Part shown: piece by piece, positions 8,203 to 17,520 of the stretch | Layout of the letters: each line of letters begins with the position of its first letter | Position numbering within the stretch: position 1 is the first letter of the stretch | Assembly: GCA_947498785.1 (NCBI GenBank) | Contig: CANMLS010000006.1 | Span: 1-64,000, forward strand | Origin: an uncultured Aquimarina sp. | Lineage (GTDB): Bacteria; Bacteroidota; Bacteroidia; Flavobacteriales; Flavobacteriaceae | Length of the DNA: 64,000 bases | Direction: 5' to 3' | The notes under the pieces: model-generated | What the model saw: only the letters and a program-made list of their open reading frames with translations | Database searches by the model: none | What the model was told of the DNA's origin: nothing | Made by a program: the position numbers and the translations under genes

Positions 8203-10824
8203 ATGACAAAAAAATTACCTATTACGTATTTTACGTTACTCGCCTTATTAATAAATTCAATGTCACTTTCTGCACAAAGTTTACCTGGTGCTAATGGAAA
8301 AGAATATATTATTGGAGATATTAAAGTTACTGGTATTACCAGTTATAATGAGAATACTGTAATTACCTTTACAGGTCTTCAAAAAGGAGAACGCATATTT
8401 TTACCTGGAGATAAAATAAGTAAGGTCATCAAAAAATTATGGGATTTAGAGCTATTTAGTGATATTAACTTTTACATTACAGATGTAGAAGGAGAGGTTG
8501 CAAATCTTGAAATCAATATACAAGAAGTTCCTGAATTAAATGAAGTACGTATTGAAGGAATCAAGAAACGTAAGTCTGAAGGATTAATTAAAGATAATGG
8601 ACTTACAAAAGGTGCCAAAGTAACGGAAAACCTCACAACTACAACGCGCAATTTTATTACTAATAAATACAGAAAAGATGGTTATCTTAACACAAAAGTT
8701 GTGATTAACACCATCTCTGTAAAAGACACTGTTGCTAGTAATAAAGTAAATATGGTTGTCCGCATTGATAAAGGAGATCGTGTAAAAGTAGACAAGATCA
8801 ATATCGAAGGTAACGAGCAGTTATCTAATGCTAAAGTGCGTAGGGCGATGAAAAACACAAAACGTAAGAAACCTTTAAGATTCTGGAAACGCTCAAAATA
8901 TATCAAAGCAGATTATGATGAAGATAAAGACAATATCATAACAAAATATAAAGAAAAAGGATATAGAGACGCTCGTATAACTTCTGATAGTCTTATCGTA
9001 GAAGATGATAATAGTATATCCCTAAACCTTAACATTGAAGAAGGTAACAAGTATTATTTTGGTAATATCACATTTCTGGGCAATAGTGTATATACAGACA
9101 GGCAATTAGCCAGACAACTGGTAATCAAAAAAGGTGATGTATATAATGGGGTGCTTCTTGAAAAACAAATTGCTGACAATACAAAACCAGATGCAAACGA
9201 CCTTACCAATCTTTATCAAAATAACGGGTATTTATTCTCTTCTATTGATGCTGTAGAAACCAAAGTATATAATGACACTCTTGATTTTGAGATCAGAATT
9301 CGTGAAGGAAAGCTTACGTATTTTGATCATATTACTGTTACAGGGAATGATAAAACAAATGATCATGTAATCTATAGAACACTTAGAACCAAACCTGGTC
9401 AGAGATATAGCAAAGACCTTGTTGTACGAACAGTTCGTGAATTGGGGCAATTAGGATTTTTTGATCCAGAACAATTAGAGCCTCAATTCCAGAATGCAAA
9501 TCCACAAGCCGGTACTATAGATATTAATTATCCCGTAGTAGAAAAAGGATCCAGCCAAATTGAGCTACAAGGTGGTTTTGGTGGTGGTGGTTTTGTTGGA
9601 ACATTAGGGCTAGCCTTTAGTAACTTTTCTATACGTAACATTTTCAACAAAGAATCATACAGCCCTTTACCTATGGGTGACGGTCAAACCCTTAGAGTTA
9701 GAGCTCAGGCAAGTAGTTTTTTTCAAACTTATAGCCTTTCATTTATTGAGCCCTGGCTAGGAGGAAAAAGACCTTACCAGCTTTCTACATCATTCTCACA
9801 CACTATACAATTTTTATTTAACAATAGAAATCGTAGACCTGATAGAGATAGTAAATTCCTGATCACAGGTGGATCCATTGGTATTGCAAAAAGATTAAAT
9901 TGGCCCGATAATTATTTCACACTATCTCAAGCCATTAGTGTAAGACATTATAATCTAAAAAACTATAACACAAGATTATTTACCTTTGGTAATGGTTCAT
10001 CTAATGACTTATCATACACTATCGGTATTAACAGAAACAATACCACAGTTAACCCAATTTTCCCAACTGGAGGGTCTGAGTTTAATATTGTTGCTAAACT
10101 ATCTGTTCCTTACTCTCTCTTTGATGGGGTTGATTATAGCGAATTAGCAGAGCGTAGAGCAATTTTGGATCAAGAAATAAACGACCCCAACACAAATCCA
10201 ATAACGCGTCAAGAAAAACAAACTGAGATCGGAAAAATTGATCAAGAACGTTTTAAATGGTTAGAATATTATAAACTCAAATTTGACGGAACATGGTACA
10301 CTAGTTTAATTAACATAGGAACAAAACCTTTGGTTTTAAGAACCAAAGCAGAATATGGATTCTTGGGAGCCTATAATAATGATAGAGGTAATATTCCTTT
10401 TGAACGATTTTTCTTAGGAGGAGATGGATTAGGTGCGACAAGTCTGGACGGTAGAGAAGTTATTGCATTAAGAGGATACCCTAATCAGTCGATCACCCCT
10501 CAAAGTAGAACAAATAATCAAGATTTTGATGCTGATGGGGCAACAATTTATAATAAATATTCGTTAGAACTTCGTTATCCTATAACGCTAAAACCTGCAG
10601 CATCTATATACATGTTAGGGTTTTTAGAAGGGGGTGCTTCTTATGATAGTTTTAAGAGATTTAACCCTTTTCAACTAAATCGTTCAGCTGGAGTAGGTTT
10701 ACGTATCTTTATGCCAGCTTTTGGATTACTTGGTATAGATTTTGGATATGGTTTAGATCCTATTCCTGGAGAAAATGAACCACATGGATGGAAAACCCAC
10801 TTCATTATAGGACAACAGTTTTAG
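8203..10824 (+). CDS. bamA: Outer-membrane protein assembly factor BamA
   Basis: An 873-residue Omp85 protein that inserts beta-barrel proteins into the outer membrane. ATG 8203 follows the uppS stop by 4 bases and opens a good signal peptide (MTKKLPITYF... to about SLSAQ). The first half shows repeated POTRA modules, with phrases such as VRIEGIKKRK, VDKINIEGNEQLS, YYFGNITFLGNS and FDHITVTGNDKTN. The second half is the 16-stranded barrel, with the family arginine motif as LRGYPNQS (Arg757, lumen loop L6) and a C-terminal Phe. The frame stays open 58 codons upstream inside uppS, but that extension is not plausible. Two Skp-type chaperones follow, as is usual. Confidence 0.96.
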   Translation: MTKKLPITYFTLLALLINSMSLSAQSLPGANGKEYIIGDIKVTGITSYNENTVITFTGLQKGERIFLPGDKISKVIKKLWDLELFSDINFYITDVEGEVANLEINIQEVPELNEVRIEGIKKRKSEGLIKDNGLTKGAKVTENLTTTTRNFITNKYRKDGYLNTKVVINTISVKDTVASNKVNMVVRIDKGDRVKVDKINIEGNEQLSNAKVRRAMKNTKRKKPLRFWKRSKYIKADYDEDKDNIITKYKEKGYRDARITSDSLIVEDDNSISLNLNIEEGNKYYFGNITFLGNSVYTDRQLARQLVIKKGDVYNGVLLEKQIADNTKPDANDLTNLYQNNGYLFSSIDAVETKVYNDTLDFEIRIREGKLTYFDHITVTGNDKTNDHVIYRTLRTKPGQRYSKDLVVRTVRELGQLGFFDPEQLEPQFQNANPQAGTIDINYPVVEKGSSQIELQGGFGGGGFVGTLGLAFSNFSIRNIFNKESYSPLPMGDGQTLRVRAQASSFFQTYSLSFIEPWLGGKRPYQLSTSFSHTIQFLFNNRNRRPDRDSKFLITGGSIGIAKRLNWPDNYFTLSQAISVRHYNLKNYNTRLFTFGNGSSNDLSYTIGINRNNTTVNPIFPTGGSEFNIVAKLSVPYSLFDGVDYSELAERRAILDQEINDPNTNPITRQEKQTEIGKIDQERFKWLEYYKLKFDGTWYTSLINIGTKPLVLRTKAEYGFLGAYNNDRGNIPFERFFLGGDGLGATSLDGREVIALRGYPNQSITPQSRTNNQDFDADGATIYNKYSLELRYPITLKPAASIYMLGFLEGGASYDSFKRFNPFQLNRSAGVGLRIFMPAFGLLGIDFGYGLDPIPGENEPHGWKTHFIIGQQF

Positions 10825-10859
10825 TTTTGGCACGATTATTTCAATATACACACAGAATT

Positions 10860-11717
10860 ATGAAAACAAAGGGTCTTTTACTAGTTGCAGCGATCAGTTG
10901 GCTATTTTTTACACAAGCGGCAAATGCACAGAAAGGAATCAGGATTGGTTATATCGACATGGATTATATCCTAGAAAATGTTCCTGAATATAATGAAGCT
11001 TCCTCAGAACTTGAGACCAAAGTTCAAAAATGGAAAATTGAGATCGAAGCAGAGCTCAAAGAAGTAGAAGAAATGCGTAAAGATCTTAATAGTGAAAGAG
11101 TCTTATTAACCAAAGAACTAATTGAAGAAAGAGAAGAAGATATCTTTTTTAAAGAAAAAGAAGTATTAGAGTATCAGCAAAAACGTTTCGGTCCTAATGG
11201 AGATCTATTTATTCAGAAAAAAAGATTAGTTCAACCAGTACAAGATCAGGTTTTTGTTGCAGTTCAGGAAGTCGCAAAAAATAAGAAATATGACTTTATT
11301 TTTGACAAAACTGCCGATTTAGTAATGTTATATTCTGCAGACAGATATGACATTAGCGATCAGGTACTCCTAAGAATAAATAGAGTTTCAAAAAGGAAAC
11401 AACTTAATAGCAGACAGGAGAAAAAAGCTCTGGAAAGAGGAGAAAAAAGAAATGTAGAACAAGAGAAAGAAGTAACTGACAGAGAAAGACTAACTCAAAA
11501 AAGATTATCAGATAGGGAACAGCTTCTAGCCGAGCGTAAAGCAGAAAGAGATTCTATACGAGCTGCAAAAAAGAAAGAATTTGAAGAAAGAAGAGCAAAA
11601 TTGTTAGAAACACAAAAACGAAGAAAAGATTCTATAAATGCCTTAAAATCTAAAAAAGAGAATCTAAAAAACAACGATGCTCCTACTAATTCTAACAATG
11701 AAGAAAATAATAATTAG
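10860..11717 (+). CDS. OmpH/Skp-family periplasmic chaperone, long form
   Basis: A 285-residue precursor starting at ATG 10860 with a signal peptide ending AANAQ. An earlier in-frame ATG at 10788 lies inside bamA and is rejected. Residues about 27-165 form the Skp/OmpH domain: GIRIGYIDMDYILENVPEYN followed by long charged helices and a KYDFIFDKTADLVMLYS strand. Skp trimers hold unfolded outer-membrane proteins in the periplasm and deliver them to BamA, whose gene is 35 bases upstream. Beyond about residue 170 there is a highly charged Arg/Lys/Glu-rich coiled-coil-like tail of about 110 residues that the short paralogue downstream lacks. The purpose of the tail is unknown. Confidence 0.9.
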   Translation: MKTKGLLLVAAISWLFFTQAANAQKGIRIGYIDMDYILENVPEYNEASSELETKVQKWKIEIEAELKEVEEMRKDLNSERVLLTKELIEEREEDIFFKEKEVLEYQQKRFGPNGDLFIQKKRLVQPVQDQVFVAVQEVAKNKKYDFIFDKTADLVMLYSADRYDISDQVLLRINRVSKRKQLNSRQEKKALERGEKRNVEQEKEVTDRERLTQKRLSDREQLLAERKAERDSIRAAKKKEFEERRAKLLETQKRRKDSINALKSKKENLKNNDAPTNSNNEENNN

Positions 11718-11763
11718 AAAATTAATTTTATAAATTTATAACACCCTTTAATATTACTTACAA

Positions 11764-12273
11764 ATGAAACAAATTAGAACATTACTAGTAGCTATTGCGA
11801 TTACTATAGGAACATCAAGTTTTGTAAATGCACAATCCAAAGTTGCACATATAGCATCACAAGAACTTGTAGAGGCAATGCCTGCTTTTAAAGCAGCCAA
11901 GAGTGAAGTAGAGAAGCTTAATAAGACTTATGATGCTGAGATAAGGAATATGGTACTAGAGTTACAAAATACTATAAAGAAATATTCTCAAGAAGCAGAA
12001 ACTAAAACTGACGAAGAGAATCTAAAAAGACAACAAGAAATACAAGCTACAGAGAAAAGTATTAATGATTATAGACAAAATGCTTTACAGGATCTTCAGA
12101 AAAAAGAAGTTGAGCTTTTAAAGCCTATATATGAAAAAGCACGTACATCTATACAAAAGGTAGCAAGAGCACAAGGGTTTGAATATGTACTTGACTCAAC
12201 CACTGGAACAGGAGTAATTATGGCTGATGGTAAGAATCTTATGGCTGATGTAAAGAAAGATCTAGGCATATAA
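11764..12273 (+). CDS. OmpH/Skp-family periplasmic chaperone, short form
   Basis: A 169-residue precursor, the standard Skp length, with a signal peptide ending FVNAQ (about residues 1-23). The pattern is KVAHIASQELVEAMPAFKAA, a long charged coiled coil (roughly 45-120) and the C-terminal strand GFEYVLDSTTGTGVIMADG, as in OmpH/Skp. It should act with the longer paralogue and BamA in moving outer-membrane proteins through the periplasm. It is the last gene before a strong terminator hairpin, so it probably closes the DUF6089-uppS-bamA-skp-skp operon. Confidence 0.93.
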   Translation: MKQIRTLLVAIAITIGTSSFVNAQSKVAHIASQELVEAMPAFKAAKSEVEKLNKTYDAEIRNMVLELQNTIKKYSQEAETKTDEENLKRQQEIQATEKSINDYRQNALQDLQKKEVELLKPIYEKARTSIQKVARAQGFEYVLDSTTGTGVIMADGKNLMADVKKDLGI

Positions 12274-12302
12274 GTATAACTTTATCTTTTTATAAAATTT
12301 AG

Positions 12303-12332
12303 AAAAACAGTGAGCGTCTTCTCACTGTTTTT
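12303..12332 (+). terminator. Rho-independent terminator after the bamA-skp run
   Basis: A perfect 12-base-pair stem (12303-12314 with 12321-12332; arms AAAAACAGTGAG and CTCACTGTTTTT) around a 6-base loop, followed by more T residues. It lies 30 bases after the second skp stop and just before murI. Confidence 0.85.
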
Positions 12333-12333
12333 T

Positions 12334-12341
12334 TATTTTTG
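12334..12341 (+). promoter_or_regulatory. Possible -7 element for murI
   Basis: TATTTTTG matches TAnnTTTG and ends 20 bases before the murI ATG, just behind the terminator. No good TTG is seen at the usual upstream spacing, which would fall in the hairpin, so confidence is low. Confidence 0.35.
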
Positions 12342-12361
12342 GAATAAACTACCTTGTACTC

Positions 12362-13153
12362 ATGCAAAAACAGCCTATTGGTATATTTGATTCTGGTGTT
12401 GGAGGAACTTCTATCTGGAGAGAAATCACATCGCTATTACCTCATGAAGACACTATCTTTTTGGCCGATAGCAAATATGCACCTTATGGTAAACGAAGCA
12501 AAGAAGAAATATCCTCTCTAAGTATTAAAAATACTGAAAAGTTATTAGAATTAAATTGCAAAATTATTGTAGTTGCTTGTAATACAGCTACCACCAATGC
12601 TATAAAAACATTAAGATCAACTTACGACATTCCAATTATAGGAATAGAGCCCGCTATAAAACCAGCAGCCATATACTCAAAAACAAAAAAAGTAGGAGTT
12701 CTTGCCACAAAGGGAACTCTATCTAGTGAATTATTTGCAAAAACATCAGACTTATATACTCAAAACATTGAGGTCATTGAAGTCATTGGCACTGGTTTGG
12801 TAGAACTCATAGAAGAAGGTAAAAAGGATACCAAGGAAATGAAAACTCTTTTACATTCGTATATAGCTCCAATGATCAACAAAAACATTGATTACCTTGT
12901 CTTGGGATGCACACACTACCCATATCTTATTCCTATGTTAAAAAATATGCTTTCTGATCAGGTTACTATCATTGATTCTGGCGAAGCTGTAGCAAGACAA
13001 ACAAAAGCTGTTTTATCAAAAAACAATCTTCTGAATCAGAAATCAGAAATCGGAAATCATAGTTTATATTCTAATAGTAATGCAAAAATACTAGAAACAA
13101 TACTCAAAGTAAACCACCCTATTAAGTATACTGTAAATGCTTTAGATTTTTAA
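12362..13153 (+). CDS. murI: Glutamate racemase
   Basis: A 263-residue cytoplasmic enzyme that converts L-glutamate to D-glutamate for peptidoglycan. It has IGIFDSGVGG (6-15, with Asp10 and Ser11), ADSKYAPYG (35-43), the first catalytic cysteine in VACNTATTN (Cys73) and the second in LGCTHYPYL (Cys183, with His185). The length is normal and no key residue is missing. The gene is separated from the skp genes by a terminator, so it is probably transcribed on its own, convergent with the LytT-like regulator. Confidence 0.97.
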   Translation: MQKQPIGIFDSGVGGTSIWREITSLLPHEDTIFLADSKYAPYGKRSKEEISSLSIKNTEKLLELNCKIIVVACNTATTNAIKTLRSTYDIPIIGIEPAIKPAAIYSKTKKVGVLATKGTLSSELFAKTSDLYTQNIEVIEVIGTGLVELIEEGKKDTKEMKTLLHSYIAPMINKNIDYLVLGCTHYPYLIPMLKNMLSDQVTIIDSGEAVARQTKAVLSKNNLLNQKSEIGNHSLYSNSNAKILETILKVNHPIKYTVNALDF

Positions 13154-13166
13154 TCTTCAAAAACAA

Positions 13167-13898
13167 TTATTTAAAATAATCTAATAAAGCTCCTTTTTTA
13201 GAAGAAGACACAGGTAGCTCCTTACCAGAAGAAAGCTCGATACTGCCCCCCTTCCCTTTTCTATATCTTATAACTTCGCTTACATTCACCAAATAACTTT
13301 TATGAATACGTGCAAATCCGTGCAGGTTTAGCAATTCCTCAAAATATTTGAGGGTTTTACTGACTAATTTCTGACCTTTATTAAGATAAATTTTAGTATA
13401 ATTATCATCAGCTTCACAATACAAAATATTAGAAATTTGCAACACTTCAAAACCATCTTGCTGAGGAATTGTAATTTTACCCTCTGCCGTGGTAACTTTA
13501 GGAACTAGAACAGCATCCTGAAGCACTGCTTCTCGTTGTTTAATATGACTAACGTGATCAACTGCTTTAATAAGATTATCTATTGCTATTGGCTTTAGTA
13601 AATAATACGTTGCTTGGGCATTTAAAGCATCTACTGCGTAGTGATCATATGCGGTCACAAAGACAATTTCGAATGTTCGGTCTGGAACCTGCTCAAACAA
13701 ATCAAATGCATTACCATAAGGCATTTCTACATCGAGAAATAACAAATCAGGAATATGAGATTTTAACTGTTCTAATGTTTCTTGAACACTTGCAGCTTCT
13801 CCTAGGATGGTAACCGAAGGACAATATTTACCTAAATAATTTCTAAGGATAGCTCTACTATTTGCCTCATCGTCTACTATAATTGCGGTTAAGTTCAT
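13167..13898 (-). CDS. LytTR-type response regulator
   Basis: A 243-residue two-component regulator. The receiver domain (1 to about 120) has acidic residues Asp9/Asp10, phospho-acceptor Asp56 (in LFLDVEMP), a Thr at about 82 and Lys102 (YLLKP). The C-terminal part from about 140 is a LytTR DNA-binding domain: ISNILYCEADDNYTKIYL, LHGFARIHKSYLVNV and VSSSKKGALLDYF. It starts directly after the histidine kinase stop with no gap, so the two are one operon. Targets are unknown; family members often control envelope or surface functions. Confidence 0.93.
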   Translation of the reverse strand: MNLTAIIVDDEANSRAILRNYLGKYCPSVTILGEAASVQETLEQLKSHIPDLLFLDVEMPYGNAFDLFEQVPDRTFEIVFVTAYDHYAVDALNAQATYYLLKPIAIDNLIKAVDHVSHIKQREAVLQDAVLVPKVTTAEGKITIPQQDGFEVLQISNILYCEADDNYTKIYLNKGQKLVSKTLKYFEELLNLHGFARIHKSYLVNVSEVIRYRKGKGGSIELSSGKELPVSSSKKGALLDYFK

Positions 13899-16112
13899 TT
13901 ATTTATCTTTCTTAAGCATTAATTTTACCTGAGTCCCTTCTTCATCGTTTTCTAAATCAGATATAAATACATCCACCTTATCTTTATACATTTTATTAAG
14001 GATTGCAATTCTCTTCTTTATATTCCCCATCCCTCTGGATTTTTGTAATTTTTGATTTTGTGTTTTTAATTCTTTAGATTTTTTACGTCCAATACCATTA
14101 TCCAAAATTGTAATTTCTATACTATCTGAAGTAACTTTTTGAAAACGTATTGACAATACTCCTTTTTTTGATTTGTACCGTAATCCATGCCATACCGCAT
14201 TCTCTACATAAGGTTGTAATAACATCGGCGGTATCAGGTATTCATTGACATCAATTTCTGGATCTACCTCGACCGTATATTCAAATTTATCTTGAAATCT
14301 AAAGTGCTCTAATTGCACATACAACCTCAAGAGTTCTATTTCTTTTTCTAACGGAATGAAATCTTCTTCGCTATTCTCCAGAACAGCCCTCATTAATAAT
14401 GAAAAATCTGTTAAATATCTATTGGCGGTTCTCTCATCACTTGTAGCTATAAATGTATTTACAGAGTTTAAGGCATTAAATATAAAATGAGGGTTCATTT
14501 GAGATCGCAACGATTTCAATGCCAAAAGGTTATTAGCATAGCGTTGTTGTTTCATATTACGAAACATCAGATATGCCGCAAGAAGCAATAATAATGTTAA
14601 TCCAATTAAAAAATAAATTACATTTTGCTGTCTAAGGCTCTGCTGATTTATCAATTCTTGTGAGGCAAATGCCAATTCATACCTTGCCTCATTAAGCTCC
14701 CTATCTTTTTCTAAAGTGGTAATCCGATTTGCTCTTTGAGCCAATTCTCGACTAAAACGAGCTGCTTGTGAGATCTCTTGATCTTTTTGAATATATAATT
14801 TATCTATAATTACTTCGTAATCTTCAAATGCATCAGATGCTTTCTTTAATTCTCCTTTTTCACGATATACCTCTCCTAATTTCCTTGTGGCATCTTTTTG
14901 TACAATCAGATCATTTTTTGATTCTGCTTCTTTAATACTTTCTTCTAGGTAAGGAATAGCCTCATCATACTCTTCTTGTGCAGCAAAAGCACTAGCTATT
15001 TTATAATTTTGCACTTGTGAAGTTAATGCGTTATCCTCTTCTACAGGAGCATTATAATCGACCTTTCTCTCTTCAATATCTTCAATATCTTCAAGAGCTT
15101 CCTTTCTTAATTGTATTTCTTTATCAAAACTATTGTTTTTATTGTAAAAATCTGCTGCGACTGCTCTTTGCTTTGCAGATGTTTTTTTATCTTTTCGTTG
15201 TGCTAATTGTACCGAATTATCCAAATATCCCTCTGCGTCTTTGATATTACCTTCCTCTTGTAGTACTTCTGCCAAAGAAGAATTCAATGAAATAATCTTA
15301 TCATCAAAATTTTTTCTTTGACTTATAGACAATGCTTTATTATAATTTAATCTTGCATTGGAAAAATCCTGTAGTCCTTTATAACTATCTCCCAAACCTT
15401 GAGATACCCTTACTTTCTGTTCAGGATTTAACCTGGACCGTTCTAATTGAGAAAATGTATTTAGCGCACCCTGGAAATTCTTATTTTCTAGTTGAGCACT
15501 CCCTAATTTGATTTTAACCTCGGTACTTGCCCTATTTTTAAGACTCATCAAGTAATTACTTTCTGCGAGATCTGGTTGTTTCCAATGTTTATAGATATCT
15601 GCTAGCGTCTCAAATAATTCAGCCTTCTTATTATCTGATGACGGATCATCATCGCGTACAGTCTCTAGAGCATTAGTTATATATTCAATACTCGTCGCTG
15701 CATCTTTTTTTAACGCACCTTTTGCTGCTTTTAGATTACTTCGATAGGTGGATTCTCGTTTTTTTTCTAAAGCTATTTTAGTTTTTTTTACAACAGGATG
15801 ATCATCAACCTCTATATCAATCCTTTGCCCATCTATAATGGTATATCGTACGGTATTAAAAGTATCATGAGAAATGACCAGTTCATCACCAACTTGAGCT
15901 TGAACTCTAAAATCTCCAAATATATCTGTGGTAATTGTTCCTTTTCCTAATATTGTGATTTCTGCTCCTTCAATAGCTTTCCGAGTACTTTTCTCTTTAA
16001 CAGAGCCCTTAATGCTCATTGATGCAGATCTCCTTGCAGTGGGATTCTCTTGCCCCATGATCAACATTGGAAAAAACAAAAGAAACATTATTATAAAACC
16101 TATCTTCTTCAT
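13899..16112 (-). CDS. LytS-like sensor histidine kinase with CarboxypepD_reg-like and TPR domains
   Basis: A 737-residue membrane sensor. After the signal peptide (about 1-20) comes a CarboxypepD_reg-like fold (about 33-107: IKGSVKEKSTRKAIEGAEI, FGDFRVQAQVGDELVIS). Several TPR-like helical pairs follow (about 130-460), then a coiled coil, one membrane helix near 498-515, and a His_kinase domain with SQMNPHFIFNALNS (His542). The C-terminal ATP-binding domain has DNGIGRKKSKE. The phospho-relay partner is the LytTR regulator immediately downstream. The periplasmic TPR region suggests it senses a protein or peptide; the ligand is unknown. The promoter region faces the divergent vWA lipoprotein gene. 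Confidence 0.9.
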   Translation of the reverse strand: MKKIGFIIMFLLFFPMLIMGQENPTARRSASMSIKGSVKEKSTRKAIEGAEITILGKGTITTDIFGDFRVQAQVGDELVISHDTFNTVRYTIIDGQRIDIEVDDHPVVKKTKIALEKKRESTYRSNLKAAKGALKKDAATSIEYITNALETVRDDDPSSDNKKAELFETLADIYKHWKQPDLAESNYLMSLKNRASTEVKIKLGSAQLENKNFQGALNTFSQLERSRLNPEQKVRVSQGLGDSYKGLQDFSNARLNYNKALSISQRKNFDDKIISLNSSLAEVLQEEGNIKDAEGYLDNSVQLAQRKDKKTSAKQRAVAADFYNKNNSFDKEIQLRKEALEDIEDIEERKVDYNAPVEEDNALTSQVQNYKIASAFAAQEEYDEAIPYLEESIKEAESKNDLIVQKDATRKLGEVYREKGELKKASDAFEDYEVIIDKLYIQKDQEISQAARFSRELAQRANRITTLEKDRELNEARYELAFASQELINQQSLRQQNVIYFLIGLTLLLLLAAYLMFRNMKQQRYANNLLALKSLRSQMNPHFIFNALNSVNTFIATSDERTANRYLTDFSLLMRAVLENSEEDFIPLEKEIELLRLYVQLEHFRFQDKFEYTVEVDPEIDVNEYLIPPMLLQPYVENAVWHGLRYKSKKGVLSIRFQKVTSDSIEITILDNGIGRKKSKELKTQNQKLQKSRGMGNIKKRIAILNKMYKDKVDVFISDLENDEEGTQVKLMLKKDK

Positions 16113-16329
16113 TATTCACTATTAAATCTAGGTAAACTTAATCCATTTAACTGGGAAAATAAAATCGGTATTTATAGACTAAATCGTTTTACAACAACTT
16201 TTTGTCATAAAAAAGAAGACTCACTAACTATATAAGTGTGTTCACTCATTCATCATACATAATCCCTCATTATAGATTTTTAAATAGAAAAGTTCAATAT
16301 AGTTTTACTTAGAATTAAAAAAAGAAACT

Positions 16330-17502
16330 ATGAAGACATTTTTTACATGGAGTATGCTGAGTGTATTAATTACTATTTCCTGTAATGCAAATCATAAATC
16401 AAACTCTGAACTAGCATTTCAAAATGAGAAGAATCATTTAATAGAAACTACCAAAACAGATCCAAATACACGTAATATACAAGTAGCACTATTATTAGAT
16501 ACTAGTAATAGTATGGACGGCCTTATTGATCAAGCTAAGGCACAGCTTTGGGAAATCGTAAACGAATTATCATACGCCAAATGTGGTCATAACACAATAA
16601 AGCTAGAAATTGCCTTATATGAATATGGTAACGATGGATTGCCTTCTCAAGAAGGTTTTATAAGACAAGTGCTTCCATTTTCTAATGATTTGGATGAAAT
16701 ATCAAAGGAACTTTTTGCATTAACCACTAATGGAGGAAATGAATATTGCGGTAAAGTCATCAATACCTCGATCAATCAATTAGGTTGGAAAAAGAACAAT
16801 AATCACCTTAAACTAATATTTATAGCAGGAAATGAACCTTTTACTCAAGGACCAGTAAATTATAAAGACGCTGCTGTAGATGCTTCAGAAAAAGATATTA
16901 CAATCAATACTATATTTTGCGGTAATTTTAGACAAGGAATCGATACTATGTGGAAACACGGTGCAGATATAACTGGTGGAGAATATAGTGCCATAGATCA
17001 TAACAGAGAAACTGTTCATATTGCCACACCATATGATAACGTTATTCTTGAACTAAACAATAAACTAAACGGCACTTATATCTATTACGGCCATAGAGGA
17101 GCTCAAAAAAGAGAACTACAAGCCGAACAAGATAGTAACGCCAGATCGTATAGTCCTGCAAATGCTGTAAGCAGAACTGTTAGTAAGAGCTCTGGTTTTT
17201 ACAAAAATAAAAGTTGGGATCTAATTGATGCTGCAGAAGATGAAAGTTTTGAAGTTGAAAAGGTAGCAAAAGAAGAATTACCAGAAGAATTAAAAAATAA
17301 ATCTGAAAAAGAATTAAAACAATATATAGCCCAAAAAAGTACTGCTCGTAAGGAAATACAAAGTAAAATCAATGAATTGAATAAAAAACGAGTACAATTT
17401 ATTAAAGATAATAGCAAAAAAGACGATTCTAACCTAGAAACAGCATTACTAAATGCCATAAAAAAACAAGGTAGAAAAAAATCTTTCTCTTGGGAAAATT
17501 AA
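16330..17502 (+). CDS. von Willebrand A-domain lipoprotein
   Basis: A 390-residue protein with a lipoprotein signal (Cys18 after LITIS). The vWA domain begins near residue 51 with ALLLDTSNSMDG; Asp57-x-Ser59-x-Ser61 is the metal-ion-dependent adhesion site. The strand LKLIFIAGNEPFTQG and the phrase INTIFCG follow, as in this flavobacterial subgroup. The C-terminal third (about 300-390) is Lys/Glu-rich and helical. vWA proteins bind partners through the bound metal; the partner is not known. A rhodanese-like exported protein follows after 18 bases, suggesting co-transcription. Confidence 0.85.
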   Translation: MKTFFTWSMLSVLITISCNANHKSNSELAFQNEKNHLIETTKTDPNTRNIQVALLLDTSNSMDGLIDQAKAQLWEIVNELSYAKCGHNTIKLEIALYEYGNDGLPSQEGFIRQVLPFSNDLDEISKELFALTTNGGNEYCGKVINTSINQLGWKKNNNHLKLIFIAGNEPFTQGPVNYKDAAVDASEKDITINTIFCGNFRQGIDTMWKHGADITGGEYSAIDHNRETVHIATPYDNVILELNNKLNGTYIYYGHRGAQKRELQAEQDSNARSYSPANAVSRTVSKSSGFYKNKSWDLIDAAEDESFEVEKVAKEELPEELKNKSEKELKQYIAQKSTARKEIQSKINELNKKRVQFIKDNSKKDDSNLETALLNAIKKQGRKKSFSWEN

Positions 17503-17520
17503 AACCAAAGTATTGTAAAT

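Noticed and set aside
10788-10859. 24-codon upstream extension of the long Skp gene
   Set aside because: It overlaps the bamA end and would hide the clear signal peptide that begins at ATG 10860.
13166-13181. Bidirectional terminator between murI and the LytTR regulator
   Set aside because: The palindrome is entirely A/T with no GC core and overlaps the stop codon of the regulator gene, so it is likely chance in AT-rich DNA.
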